A DNA stretch of 24,563 nt from Lentisphaeria bacterium (lineage in GTDB: Bacteria; Verrucomicrobiota; Lentisphaeria; Victivallales; UBA1829): positions 1 to 24,563 of the forward strand of contig JAFTIQ010000073.1 in assembly GCA_017456805.1 (NCBI GenBank). The letters run 5' to 3'. Position 1 is the stretch's first letter; each line of letters starts with the position of its first letter. This document shows, in pieces, positions 1 to 8,271 of the stretch. The notes below the pieces were generated by a model that saw nothing but the letters and a program-made list of their open reading frames with translations, searched no databases and was not told the origin of the DNA. A program made the position numbers and the translations under genes.

Positions 1-141
1 AATTTGGTTGAAAAGAGATTGCTGATGAGCTGGAAATGGTAGTTTGAGCGTGGCTACTCTCTGAGTAACCACCGAAAACGCTCCATTTTCAGATCTCTGC
101 AAGAATTTTCAGACATTTTTGAAGACTTTTGAAATCACCTC
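1..141 (-). mobile_element. MITE-like foldback repeat, copy 1 (cut by window edge)
   Basis: The reverse complement of bases 1-140 matches 16331-16470 at all but one position (base 8 against base 16463). The terminal repeat end GAGGTGATTTCAAAA lies at 127-141, and its outermost G is the last base of the TAG stop codon of the adjacent DUF4838 gene. An internal hairpin is visible at 50-72 (arms GTGGCTACTC and GAGTAACCAC, loop TCT). About 24 bases of the other end, seen in copy 2, lie outside the window. There is no room for a transposase, so this is a non-autonomous or structural element. Its position directly after a gene suggests a role in transcript ending, which is inference. Confidence 0.8.
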
Positions 142-3100
142 TATTTACTGTAAAATTTAATATCATCAAACCATGTTCCGTTTGCCACGGACGGGGTGAA
201 ATTCCGCAGAAGAATCTCACATTTGACCGCGTTTGCAGGAAGTTTTCCCGCAATGGAACGGCGTTGCCAGACTTTTGTTTCCGGGACATAATAATAGGGT
301 GCTCCCAGATTTTTTCCATTGGCATCGTAACAGATCACATAAATATAGCCGCCGCTTCCGAAATGCATTGCTTTCAGCAGGAAATCGCTTCCGCCGGCAA
401 CTGCAAATTTTCCGGAACTGAGCGTGGGCCCGCCTTTTCCGGAAACCCGGACCGCATATTTTCCTTCGACAGCGGAGGTTTCAAGATTGCAGGGTCTGCT
501 CCAGTTTGCCGGTTTTCCATCGGGAGCAAGTGTTTCAAAAGAACCGTTTCTGAAGTTGGGATTTTCCGGCAGGAATTTGACCCCTCCGCGGAATTCCACG
601 GTGTCGATCCAGCTCCCGCCGGCTTTTCCTGCTGTGAAGTTCCGCAATACAATGGAACAGGCAACTGCCTTTGCCGGAACCCGTCCCTGGAATACAACGG
701 TCCGCCATGCTTTGGAATCATTTGTCCAGAAAAATTTCCGGGCAGGATCCTCCACCCCTTTTCCATTTTTGTCATAGAAAAGAACATAAACAAATGCCGC
801 GGTTCCGTAGTGACGGAGGGTCAGAGAATAATCGCAATCCTCTGTTACAGCAATTTTTCCGGAATAGAGAGACTGGTTTCCGGATTTGTTTCCTGCAAGG
901 CGGACGGCATATTTTCCCTCGAAGACCCGATCCTGAGTTTTGACAATGTGTCCAGCCCAGCCGACAAAGCGTTCCGGGGATGCCAATTCTTCAAAATTTC
1001 CGTTATGAAGTCTGTTTTCATCGCCCAGAAATTCAATGGGGGCAAAGTATTCCGGGGAGTAATTGTGGAAACCGGTCGTGGGGAAGAGAGACTGATAAAT
1101 CACTTTTTTATAGTCCCCGTTGTTCTGTCTGCGGAACAGCTGGAAAAGCGTTTTGGGCAGATCATGAAAGGAGAACCCGAGGTCTGACCAGGGAAGGAAA
1201 ATCGTGTAAGTATGATAATTTTTCCCTTTGAAGACTTCTGCTTTCATTCCGCCGTTCCACGCCCAGTTGGCAACATTGACGTCAATGGTCCGTTCGGCAT
1301 CCACGATCTGACCGGAAGCCGTTACGAAATAATGGCGGTTGACTTTCCGGTCTGCTGTCACAAGGAAGAATTCCAGACAGTCATCTTTCCATGCGGGGCC
1401 GACCTGATCCCGTTTTGCAGCCAGGGTGATAAGTTTTGCGATATTCGGTTCATTGCAGATCACATGCAGAGCCAGCCCTTTGTCATTGGCAAGAGCATAA
1501 AGTTTTGTCCGGTCCTTGGCGGGAACGGTGCTGCCGTTTTTGAAGGTCAGAGTATATTCTCTTGCATGTTTCCAGACGCTTTCGATGCTGTATTTCATGG
1601 GGATTTCCTCTTTGACGTAGGAGACTCCCATGAATTTTCCTTTGGACCGGAGCATATACATGGTTTTGAAAATGGGAGTGATTTCATCCTGGATCATGCG
1701 GATCCGTTTGCCGTAATCGCTGTCAGCGGGAACTTTTGCGGCGGCACGTTTGAGGATCGCTTCGAAGAGCTGAAGATCTTCGGTGGTGTACATGGTGGCT
1801 TCGCCATATTTCATGAAGAGCTTTTCTCCGGTGGTCCAGTATTCCTTCATTTCTGCGGCTGCCGGACCGTAGAAGAGGGTGTAGTATTCCTCCAGAAGAG
1901 CATTCATATCCAGATCGGGATCCCACATGAGCTGACATCTGACATAGTCGTTCAAATGAGTGGTTCCGGGGAATCCGAAATGGCCGCCCCGAACGGCAGA
2001 ATCGCCTGTTCCGCCGGAATAACCGCCTTCGCTGAATTCTCCGACGACTCCGTGATCACGGTTGAATTTGATATTTTCCTGCAGGATCGCGGGATAGAAA
2101 ATGGGCAATCCCCGCAGCGGCGGTCTGTGATTGAACAGTGGATAGGTCCAGACAAGAATGGGAACTTTCTTTTTATGATATCCGATGATTGCGTTCCGGA
2201 CGAGTTCTTTCTGCTTCGGATCCCGGAGTGATTGACGGGTATAGCAAATTCTGACAGCCAGGTTCGGCGGAAGATCCATTTCCGGCGGAACCCGGTACCC
2301 TTCATAGGCAAGAGTCCCAATCATTTTCCCCGGATGCGTTTTGGCAAGAATCTTGGCAACTTCCGAGGCATGATAGAACACCGCATTGGAAAAACGCCCC
2401 GTGTGTCCCAGATGCGGAGAATAAAGTTTCTGACAGTTTTCACATTCGCAGATTTTGTACATTCCATCCTGAGGAACGCAGGGATAGGTGTTGTAAGTGG
2501 GGTTGCGGTCAAAGAAACTCTGTGCATGAGCCGCAAACTGCTTGATTCCCTCCGGATTGGTCATGCAGAGATTCCCGAAATGATTGGCAGTGGAAAGATT
2601 GGTGAAATCCCTCTGTCCGCCGATCAATGCAAAATATTCCGGATGCGCATCCTTGTACTTCTGCATTCCCCGGTAGTTATGGTTGATATTGTTATTCTGT
2701 CCGCCGCTGCACATCCGGTAGTACCATCTCATATAATCCACGGAAGCGGTTTTGAAGTAAACGCCCCAGACATACCGTTCCCGGAATGCCGGCGCATTGA
2801 TATATTCTGTCACAGGGAGTTTGAAATCGGGGGATTTCGGAACGATTTCCCCCAGTTTTCCGGGCATGTAGTGCCGGTTTCCTGCATAGCGTTCCAGGGT
2901 TTTATAAACCCCGTTCACAGTTCCTTTTTCGCCGTAGGCATAATAATGATGTTCATAATTGCAATAGATAAAGGTGTGACCGGCATATCCTTCATCGGTT
3001 TGCGGAAGATCCCGCCCGGCGATCACAACGTACTGCGGGGTGACTTTGAAGAAATAAGCATCATACTTGAGGTTTGCCGGGATTGCTCCCAGTTTTTCTG

Positions 3101-3353
3101 TCCGCGGGGAGAGTCCCAGATAAACCGGGATCATCCCTGCGGGGATTGGATCTTTCGATGAAAGGATCTGAAGTTTTGCTCCGGTTCTCTGTTCCAGCAT
3201 CTGCTGGAGTTCTTCTCCGGCCTTTTGGGTGGAAACATTATCGTTTTCGATAATGATCACAGCCTTCGCTTTGCCATTTTTCACGAGAAAGAGGTCCTGA
3301 GCAAAAACAGCGAAACTCAGCGACAGAACCAGTGCAAATAACAGTTTTTTCAT
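141..3353 (-). CDS. Secreted DUF4838 protein with GH67-like N-domain, CBM9-like domain and two C-terminal jelly-roll modules (paralog A)
   Basis: A 1,070-residue exported protein, likely involved in glycan binding or cleavage in the envelope. The exact activity and substrate are unknown. Residues 1-19 form a signal peptide ending FAQ. About 25-130 resemble the alpha-glucuronidase (GH67) N-terminal domain (ENDNVSTQKAGEELQQMLEQ). About 190-560 match DUF4838, including a CxCxxC cluster (ICECENCQKL) near 304. About 610-770 have the CBM9-like pattern: a DDCLEFFLV acidic strand, G-I-DAE, and a final LPWSDLGF. From about 781 and 931, two similar jelly-roll modules begin with NGNFEEL and NGSFETL. It is the last gene of the three-gene cluster, 21 bp after the hydrolase gene, with AAAAGGA ahead of its ATG. 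The stop TAG abuts repeat copy 1. It aligns over its full length with the protein at 4743-7982. Confidence 0.85.
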   Translation of the reverse strand: MKKLLFALVLSLSFAVFAQDLFLVKNGKAKAVIIIENDNVSTQKAGEELQQMLEQRTGAKLQILSSKDPIPAGMIPVYLGLSPRTEKLGAIPANLKYDAYFFKVTPQYVVIAGRDLPQTDEGYAGHTFIYCNYEHHYYAYGEKGTVNGVYKTLERYAGNRHYMPGKLGEIVPKSPDFKLPVTEYINAPAFRERYVWGVYFKTASVDYMRWYYRMCSGGQNNNINHNYRGMQKYKDAHPEYFALIGGQRDFTNLSTANHFGNLCMTNPEGIKQFAAHAQSFFDRNPTYNTYPCVPQDGMYKICECENCQKLYSPHLGHTGRFSNAVFYHASEVAKILAKTHPGKMIGTLAYEGYRVPPEMDLPPNLAVRICYTRQSLRDPKQKELVRNAIIGYHKKKVPILVWTYPLFNHRPPLRGLPIFYPAILQENIKFNRDHGVVGEFSEGGYSGGTGDSAVRGGHFGFPGTTHLNDYVRCQLMWDPDLDMNALLEEYYTLFYGPAAAEMKEYWTTGEKLFMKYGEATMYTTEDLQLFEAILKRAAAKVPADSDYGKRIRMIQDEITPIFKTMYMLRSKGKFMGVSYVKEEIPMKYSIESVWKHAREYTLTFKNGSTVPAKDRTKLYALANDKGLALHVICNEPNIAKLITLAAKRDQVGPAWKDDCLEFFLVTADRKVNRHYFVTASGQIVDAERTIDVNVANWAWNGGMKAEVFKGKNYHTYTIFLPWSDLGFSFHDLPKTLFQLFRRQNNGDYKKVIYQSLFPTTGFHNYSPEYFAPIEFLGDENRLHNGNFEELASPERFVGWAGHIVKTQDRVFEGKYAVRLAGNKSGNQSLYSGKIAVTEDCDYSLTLRHYGTAAFVYVLFYDKNGKGVEDPARKFFWTNDSKAWRTVVFQGRVPAKAVACSIVLRNFTAGKAGGSWIDTVEFRGGVKFLPENPNFRNGSFETLAPDGKPANWSRPCNLETSAVEGKYAVRVSGKGGPTLSSGKFAVAGGSDFLLKAMHFGSGGYIYVICYDANGKNLGAPYYYVPETKVWQRRSIAGKLPANAVKCEILLRNFTPSVANGTWFDDIKFYSK

Positions 3354-3374
3354 CGGGGTTTGATCCTTTTATGT

Positions 3375-4562
3375 TTAAGTAAACAGGTTTTTCTTTTGAA
3401 GTTCCAGTGCGATAACCCATGAGATCGGCGCATTGGTCCATCCGGTGTAAATGCTTCCCGCACCGCCTTCGAACCGGTCACCGCCGCCCCAGGATTTCTG
3501 TTCCATATCATACATCCCGCGCCAGCAGCCGTTGAACTGCGGTTCCAGAGAGGTGTCCTGAATCTGAATCACAAGATTCATAACTTTCTGACAGGCAGCC
3601 TGATATTCCGGATCGACTGCAGAAAGCGCCTGCAAGCCCAGCAAAGCCCAGTTCACTGTGTAGATGGTATCTACAAGATGAACTCCTGTCGGCGCTTCAT
3701 AATGTTCCGCCGGAATATTTCCGTTTTCCTGAATCTTTTCAGAAACTTTTGTTCCGAAGATCCGGGCTGTTTCCAGGTAACGGGCATCCCCGGTATAACG
3801 GTATGCCGCAGAACTTCCGATGACAACATAAGCACATTCGCTGACATTGAAGATTCCCGGATCAGCTTTCAGATAAGCATCATATTCCTGAATGAAGTCA
3901 AGATATTCCTGTTTCGGATTTTCCTTCCATGCTCTGGCAAGAGCCATGACGGTCAGGGAGCCCCAATGGGGAAGCTGAAGCCGTCCAAGCCAGGTCTTTT
4001 GTGTAAGATCGACCCAGTCCGGTTTCTCTTTTTCGTCATGCATGACCCGCAGGGAGGCGGAACAGAGTTCATCCGCAAGGATCATTGCCCAATGCTTCAT
4101 TTCATATTTCTGTTCCAGTTCCGGATATTTTGCTCCGATTTCAAGCTGCAGAAAAACACACCAGGATTCATCATCGAAATAAACATCGCTGGACCGTTTG
4201 ATGTGAGACCAGTTCCAGCTTCCGTGGGGGTACTGATCTTTGTTTCTCCAGAGCAAGCCGCTCCGGTAGTAGAGGAAATCCAGAATATTTACTGCAATTG
4301 TATAATATTTCTGTTCGCCGAGCACTTCTGACGCAAGCAGAAAAAGATAGGCTGCCTGAAAATTGCAGTCAGCTCTGCGCTGTTCGATGATGCTGTAATC
4401 TCCATGAGGCGTCCATGCCACAAAAGAGGAATACATTTTTTCGATTGCCTCGTTATTTTTAACGACAGCGACTCTTTCAGCAACGCCCCAAAGCCCATCG
4501 GCGGGGAGCATAACTCCGGATTTTTCAAACCATGAAAGGTTTTTCAACAGCGTGTTTTTCAT
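3375..4562 (-). CDS. Six-hairpin (alpha/alpha)6 glycosidase-like protein, cytosolic
   Basis: A 395-residue protein with no signal peptide. Repeated helical hairpins rich in Trp, Tyr and Gly are typical of the six-hairpin glycosidase superfamily (for example GH88/GH105/GH127-like folds). Examples are YPHGSWNWSHIKRSSDVYFDDESW near 105-128, a GDARYLETARIFG hairpin near 255-270, and a C-terminal WRGMYDMEQKSWGGGDRFEGGAGS loop followed by YTGWTNAPISW. The acidic DVYFDDES segment may hold catalytic residues, but I cannot name the family or substrate. A hydrolase acting inside the cell on a product imported after action of the secreted neighbours would fit. The start is supported by AAAGGAG four bases before the ATG. 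It lies between the two DUF4838 genes, 180 bp after one and 21 bp before the other. Confidence 0.65.
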   Translation of the reverse strand: MKNTLLKNLSWFEKSGVMLPADGLWGVAERVAVVKNNEAIEKMYSSFVAWTPHGDYSIIEQRRADCNFQAAYLFLLASEVLGEQKYYTIAVNILDFLYYRSGLLWRNKDQYPHGSWNWSHIKRSSDVYFDDESWCVFLQLEIGAKYPELEQKYEMKHWAMILADELCSASLRVMHDEKEKPDWVDLTQKTWLGRLQLPHWGSLTVMALARAWKENPKQEYLDFIQEYDAYLKADPGIFNVSECAYVVIGSSAAYRYTGDARYLETARIFGTKVSEKIQENGNIPAEHYEAPTGVHLVDTIYTVNWALLGLQALSAVDPEYQAACQKVMNLVIQIQDTSLEPQFNGCWRGMYDMEQKSWGGGDRFEGGAGSIYTGWTNAPISWVIALELQKKNLFT

Positions 4563-4575
4563 TTGACTCCTTTGT

Positions 4576-4610
4576 GTTATAAAGTATAACTGGAAGGCTT
4601 GGTCCCGTCA
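4576..4610 (-). promoter_or_regulatory. Possible internal promoter with dyad before the hydrolase gene
   Basis: On the minus strand, CTGACG is followed after 17 bases by TATACT. The -10 lies inside a perfect dyad GTTATA-CTT-TATAAC (4576-4590). Transcription from here would start about 13 bases before the ATG, just upstream of the AAAGGAG site. The -35 matches consensus at only four of six positions, so this may be incidental. The dyad over the -10 would suit a repressor. Confidence 0.3.
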
Positions 4611-4647
4611 GGATTCCCGGAAACCGCGCCGCCCTCGTTATAATTTA

Positions 4648-4675
4648 GCGCACATGGGATAATATTCCAGTGCGC
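4648..4675 (-). other. Strong intergenic hairpin between DUF4838 paralog B and the hydrolase gene
   Basis: The arms GCGCAC (4648-4653) and GTGCGC (4670-4675) pair perfectly. The stem continues as TGGGAT with ATTCCA, with one bulged A and one G-T pair, leaving a three-base loop. No T run follows on the minus strand, so it is not a classic terminator. It could stabilise or process the message of the very long upstream gene, or attenuate expression of the downstream genes. Confidence 0.5.
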
Positions 4676-4742
4676 CAAGTCAAATTTATTGATAATTTCC
4701 AACAGTTTAATCAGTGTAAACAGTTTCCTCATTCCTGCCTTC

Positions 4743-7700
4743 TTATTCTGTTTCGAATATTAAGTTATCAAACCATGCTCCTTTGTCAATATTCGGAGTA
4801 AAGTTTCTTAAACCAATGGCACAAAATGCGGCCTCATTGGGGAAGGTTCCGGAAAAGACATTTTCTTTCCACTCTTTATTTTCCTTGATCCAATGATATT
4901 TTGCATTTCCGATCTGTTTTCCTTTTCCGTCATAGAAAAAGAAGTAAACAAAACCTGCGCTGCCCCGATGCTGGAGTTTCAGGCGGTAATCTGTGCCGCC
5001 CCGGACAGGGAATCTGTCGCACTTCAGCCAATCATTGTTTTTTGCTGCCACGCGGATGGCATGTTTACCATCTGCTGCCCCTTCGGTATGAAGATTGAAG
5101 GGAGTGCTCCAGCCTGCGATCGAACCGTTCTTGTTCAACACTTCGAAAGACCCGTTTTTGAATCCGGAATTCGGTTTCAGAAATTTGATCCCGCCGCTGA
5201 ATTCCACGGAATCGAACCACGCTCCGCCTTCAGGACCGCCGTCAAAATTCCGGAATGCAATCTTGATACTTGCCGCTCCGGCAGGAACTCTGCCCTGAAT
5301 GGATTTGAAGGTCCAGTCCTTTTGGGGAGCAAGCCAAACGGGACGGTTATGGTTATAGGGAACGACTTTTTTGTTCTTGTCATAGAACAGGAGAAATGCA
5401 TAGGATGCGGCTCCGGTATAGCGGAAACTCAAAGCAAAATCACAATTTTCTGTTACAGGGATCATGGAAGAATAGATCGTCTGGTTGCTCTTTGCCCGCA
5501 ACCCGCAAACTTTGATACACTGGCCGCCTTTCATTCCTTTTTTGGAAGCCGGAGAGGTCTGTCCTTCCCAGTTTGCAATTTCTCCTTTTGCATCCAGCTC
5601 CCGCAAACTTCCGTTGGGCAGCCGGTTTTCCACACCCATGAACCGGATAGGACCGAAATATTCGGGGGAGTAGTTATGATATCCCATTGCCGGGAAAACG
5701 GTGTAATAGGTTCCGGACAGCTTATCGCCGAAGGTCTGGCGGCGGAAGAGCTGGAATCTCAACTCCGGCAATTCCTGGAAGGTCATGTTCAAATCTTCCC
5801 AGGGAATGATCATAGTGTAGCTGTATTCGCCTTTTCCTTTGGTGATCTTCAACTTCATCTTTGTGGTCCAGTCCCAATCGGAAACGTGAATATCCACACT
5901 CCGCAGTCCATCCACAATGTTGCCGCCGCTGGTGATGATATAATGCCGGTTTTCTCTCCGGTCACTGGTCACAAGGAAGAGCTCCAGACAGTCATCGCGC
6001 CAGGCATTTTCCCCGTCATCGCGGGTCATGAACTGAGCACGGAGTTTGCTGACATCCGGCTCTTTGCAGAGAACGTGAAGCCCGAGTCCTTTTTCATTGG
6101 CAATCGTGTAAAGGAACGTCTGATTCTTTTTTGGAACATTGGAGAGTCCGTTCTTGTAAGTCAGCATTGTGACACGGGCATATTTCCATACGCTGTCAAG
6201 GCTGAATTCCAGGGGAATATCCTCTTTGACAACTGTGACTCCGAGGAATTTGCTTTTGTCGCGGAGACGCAGCATCGTTGCGAAGAACGGTTTGATCTCA
6301 TTATGGATCAGCCGGACGCGCTGTCCGTAAACAGTATCTGCGGAAGCTTTCTTTTCCGCATCTTTCAGGATCTTCAGGAACAGTTCAAGATCTTCTGTGG
6401 TGTAAGCTGTTGCTTCCCCATTCTTCAGGAAAAGGCGTTCTGCCGTTTCCCAGAAGAGCCGCATTTCATCTGCTGCCGGACCGTAAAACAGAGTGTAATA
6501 TTCATCCAGCATTGCCTTGAGATCCAAATCAGGATTCCAGAGCAGCTGACTGCGGACATAATTGTTCAAATGGGTGAATCCGGGGAACGCAAACTGGGCG
6601 CGCTCTTTCACATCCTGATCTCCGGCACCGGCCTGGAAGGTACTTTCACTGAACTCTCCGATCACACCGTGATCCCGGTTGAACTTGATGTTCTGCTGAA
6701 GAATGTTGGGATAGAACACCGGGATCCCGCGCATGGGCGGACGGTAGTTGAACAGCGCATAAGTCCAAACAAGAATGGGAACCTTCTTCTGTGCATACCC
6801 TTTGATGGAATCTTCGATTTCTTTTTTCCGGACAGGATCCCGGAGATCCTGGCGGCGATAGCAGATCCGGACTGCCAGATTGGGCGGCAGATCCATTTCC
6901 GGCGGAACGCGATATCCGGCGTATGCAAGGGTCCCGATCATTTTATCGGGATGTGTTTTGCCCACGATTTTTGCAATTTCAGCAGCATGATGGAATACTG
7001 CATTGGAGAATCTGCCGTTCTGCCCAAGATGAGGCGAGGCAAGTTTCTGACATTCGGGACATTCACAAATCTTGAAGAGTCCATCCTGGGGAACCACGGC
7101 ATAGGTGGTATAGTTCGGATGCTTATCAAAAAAGTTTTGAGCCAATTTCGCAAATGCCTGAATTCCTTCTTTATTTGTCATACAAAGATTTCCGAACAGG
7201 TTGGCGGTGGAAAGATTCCGCAAATCCCGTTTCCCGCCGATCAGAGCAAAATATTCCGGATTGGTCTTCTTGTATTTGTGGAACATTGCATTGTAGCTGT
7301 GGTTGATGGAGTTGTTCTGTCCGCCGCAGCACATCTGATAGTACCATCTCAGGAAGTCCGGATTTCCGTCACGGAACCAAACCCCGTAGAAATATCTTTC
7401 CCGGAATGCCGGTGCATCTGTGTGCTGGGAAACTGGAAGAGAAAAATCAGGAGAAGTCGGGACAACTTCCCCGAGTTTTCCGGGCATATAGTGACGGTTG
7501 CCCGCATATTTTTCCAGGATCTTGTAAACACCGTTGACGGTTCCTTTTTCTCCGAAGACATAGTAGTTGAGTTTATAGTTGCAGACGATAAAGGTGTGCC
7601 CGCTGATAGCTTCATCCGTCTGCGGGTTGTCGCGGCCTGCAATCACAACATATTCAGGCGTCGCTTTGAAAAAGTATCCGTCATACTTCAATGTTTTGTC

Positions 7701-7982
7701 ATTGACACCAAGTTTTCTTGTCCGGTCGGAAAGCCCGAGATAGATCGGGATCATTCCGTTTGGGATCGGATCTTTTGCGGTGATGATCTGAAGTTTTGCT
7801 CCGGTTCGCTGCTGAAGCATTGCCTGGAGTTCCTCCCCGGCTTTTTTCGTGGAAACATTATCATTTTCAATGACAATCACAGCTCTTGCTTTTCCGTCTT
7901 TGATCAGATGGACTTTTCCGCCGGAGGCAAACAGCATGGCGCAAGTCATCAACAGAAAGATTCCCAGTAACAGCTTTTTCAT
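4743..7982 (-). CDS. Secreted DUF4838 protein with GH67-like N-domain, CBM9-like domain and two C-terminal jelly-roll modules (paralog B)
   Basis: A 1,079-residue exported paralog of the 141-3353 product, with the same domain order: signal peptide (about 1-20, ending FASGG), GH67-like N-domain (ENDNVSTKKAGEELQAMLQQ, about 35-130), DUF4838 core with CECPECQKL near 307, CBM9-like domain (about 630-785, DDCLELFLV and IPWEDLNM), and two jelly-roll repeats beginning near 790 (NGSLRELD) and 944 (NGSFEVLN). The cores are closely similar, while the C-terminal modules differ more, as expected if the paralogs bind different glycans. It is the first gene of the cluster and directly follows the promoter and operator at 8032-8100. 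Its ATG is preceded by AGGAG. Substrate and catalysis are unknown. Confidence 0.85.
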   Translation of the reverse strand: MKKLLLGIFLLMTCAMLFASGGKVHLIKDGKARAVIVIENDNVSTKKAGEELQAMLQQRTGAKLQIITAKDPIPNGMIPIYLGLSDRTRKLGVNDKTLKYDGYFFKATPEYVVIAGRDNPQTDEAISGHTFIVCNYKLNYYVFGEKGTVNGVYKILEKYAGNRHYMPGKLGEVVPTSPDFSLPVSQHTDAPAFRERYFYGVWFRDGNPDFLRWYYQMCCGGQNNSINHSYNAMFHKYKKTNPEYFALIGGKRDLRNLSTANLFGNLCMTNKEGIQAFAKLAQNFFDKHPNYTTYAVVPQDGLFKICECPECQKLASPHLGQNGRFSNAVFHHAAEIAKIVGKTHPDKMIGTLAYAGYRVPPEMDLPPNLAVRICYRRQDLRDPVRKKEIEDSIKGYAQKKVPILVWTYALFNYRPPMRGIPVFYPNILQQNIKFNRDHGVIGEFSESTFQAGAGDQDVKERAQFAFPGFTHLNNYVRSQLLWNPDLDLKAMLDEYYTLFYGPAADEMRLFWETAERLFLKNGEATAYTTEDLELFLKILKDAEKKASADTVYGQRVRLIHNEIKPFFATMLRLRDKSKFLGVTVVKEDIPLEFSLDSVWKYARVTMLTYKNGLSNVPKKNQTFLYTIANEKGLGLHVLCKEPDVSKLRAQFMTRDDGENAWRDDCLELFLVTSDRRENRHYIITSGGNIVDGLRSVDIHVSDWDWTTKMKLKITKGKGEYSYTMIIPWEDLNMTFQELPELRFQLFRRQTFGDKLSGTYYTVFPAMGYHNYSPEYFGPIRFMGVENRLPNGSLRELDAKGEIANWEGQTSPASKKGMKGGQCIKVCGLRAKSNQTIYSSMIPVTENCDFALSFRYTGAASYAFLLFYDKNKKVVPYNHNRPVWLAPQKDWTFKSIQGRVPAGAASIKIAFRNFDGGPEGGAWFDSVEFSGGIKFLKPNSGFKNGSFEVLNKNGSIAGWSTPFNLHTEGAADGKHAIRVAAKNNDWLKCDRFPVRGGTDYRLKLQHRGSAGFVYFFFYDGKGKQIGNAKYHWIKENKEWKENVFSGTFPNEAAFCAIGLRNFTPNIDKGAWFDNLIFETE

Positions 7983-8031
7983 TTCATTTTCTCCTAATTA
8001 TATTTAAATATTTTTTCTATTCCGGAAAACT

Positions 8032-8054
8032 ATACAAAGGGGGTTGCTTTGTAT
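8032..8054. promoter_or_regulatory. Palindromic operator candidate for the GntR/LacI-type regulator
   Basis: A perfect inverted repeat: ATACAAAG, seven-base spacer GGGGTTG, CTTTGTAT. It lies about 10 to 33 bases downstream of the start point predicted from the consensus promoter at 8072-8100, where a bound repressor would block transcription of the DUF4838 gene. The adjacent regulator carries a dimer-forming winged helix of the type that binds such dyads. Binding is inferred. Confidence 0.6.
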
Positions 8055-8071
8055 GTTCTATGTATGATTAT

Positions 8072-8100
8072 ATTATAATTCCATTTTCTATGATTGTCAA
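8072..8100 (-). promoter_or_regulatory. Consensus sigma-70 promoter for the DUF4838-hydrolase-DUF4838 cluster
   Basis: Reading the minus strand, TTGACA (8095-8100) and TATAAT (8072-8077) are both perfect and are separated by 17 bases. The predicted start is near 8065, giving a leader of about 80 bases before the ATG at 7982. Such a strong promoter implies that tight repression is needed, consistent with the palindrome directly downstream. Confidence 0.75.
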
Positions 8101-8192
8101 TAGGCCAATCTTGAATTTCTTCTTTTTTTTTCATATTTTTTGACAGAAGGGGTATATTTTTGAGGAAAAGATGATTTATTTTTTTCTATCGC

Positions 8193-8221
8193 TTGAAAAA
8201 GTGAAAGAACGGTGCTAAAAT
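8193..8221 (+). promoter_or_regulatory. Sigma-70 promoter of the regulator gene
   Basis: TTGAAA (8193-8198), a 17-base spacer, then TAAAAT (8216-8221) with an extended -10 TG at 8213-8214. It covers the upstream in-frame GTG at 8212, which argues that translation starts at the ATG at 8272. The leader would be about 44 bases long and has no clear Shine-Dalgarno sequence. Confidence 0.55.
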
Positions 8222-8271
8222 ATCCCATTTTTCACAAAAAAGCGAGAATATGTGCGATTTGGATTTTGTTC

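Noticed and set aside
4893..7970. A 1,025-residue open frame antisense to DUF4838 paralog B
   Set aside because: It mirrors a gene with clear domains, has no promoter or ribosome site, and its translation shows no domain. Codon bias of the real gene leaves the opposite frame open. The same applies to antisense frames at 129-1187, 1212-2231, 2232-3161, 11732-12829, 21358-22569 and 22896-23834.
8212..8271. Upstream GTG start for the regulator, adding 20 residues
   Set aside because: The GTG overlaps the extended -10 region of the best promoter, and the added residues do not belong to the GntR domain, which begins at the ATG at 8272.
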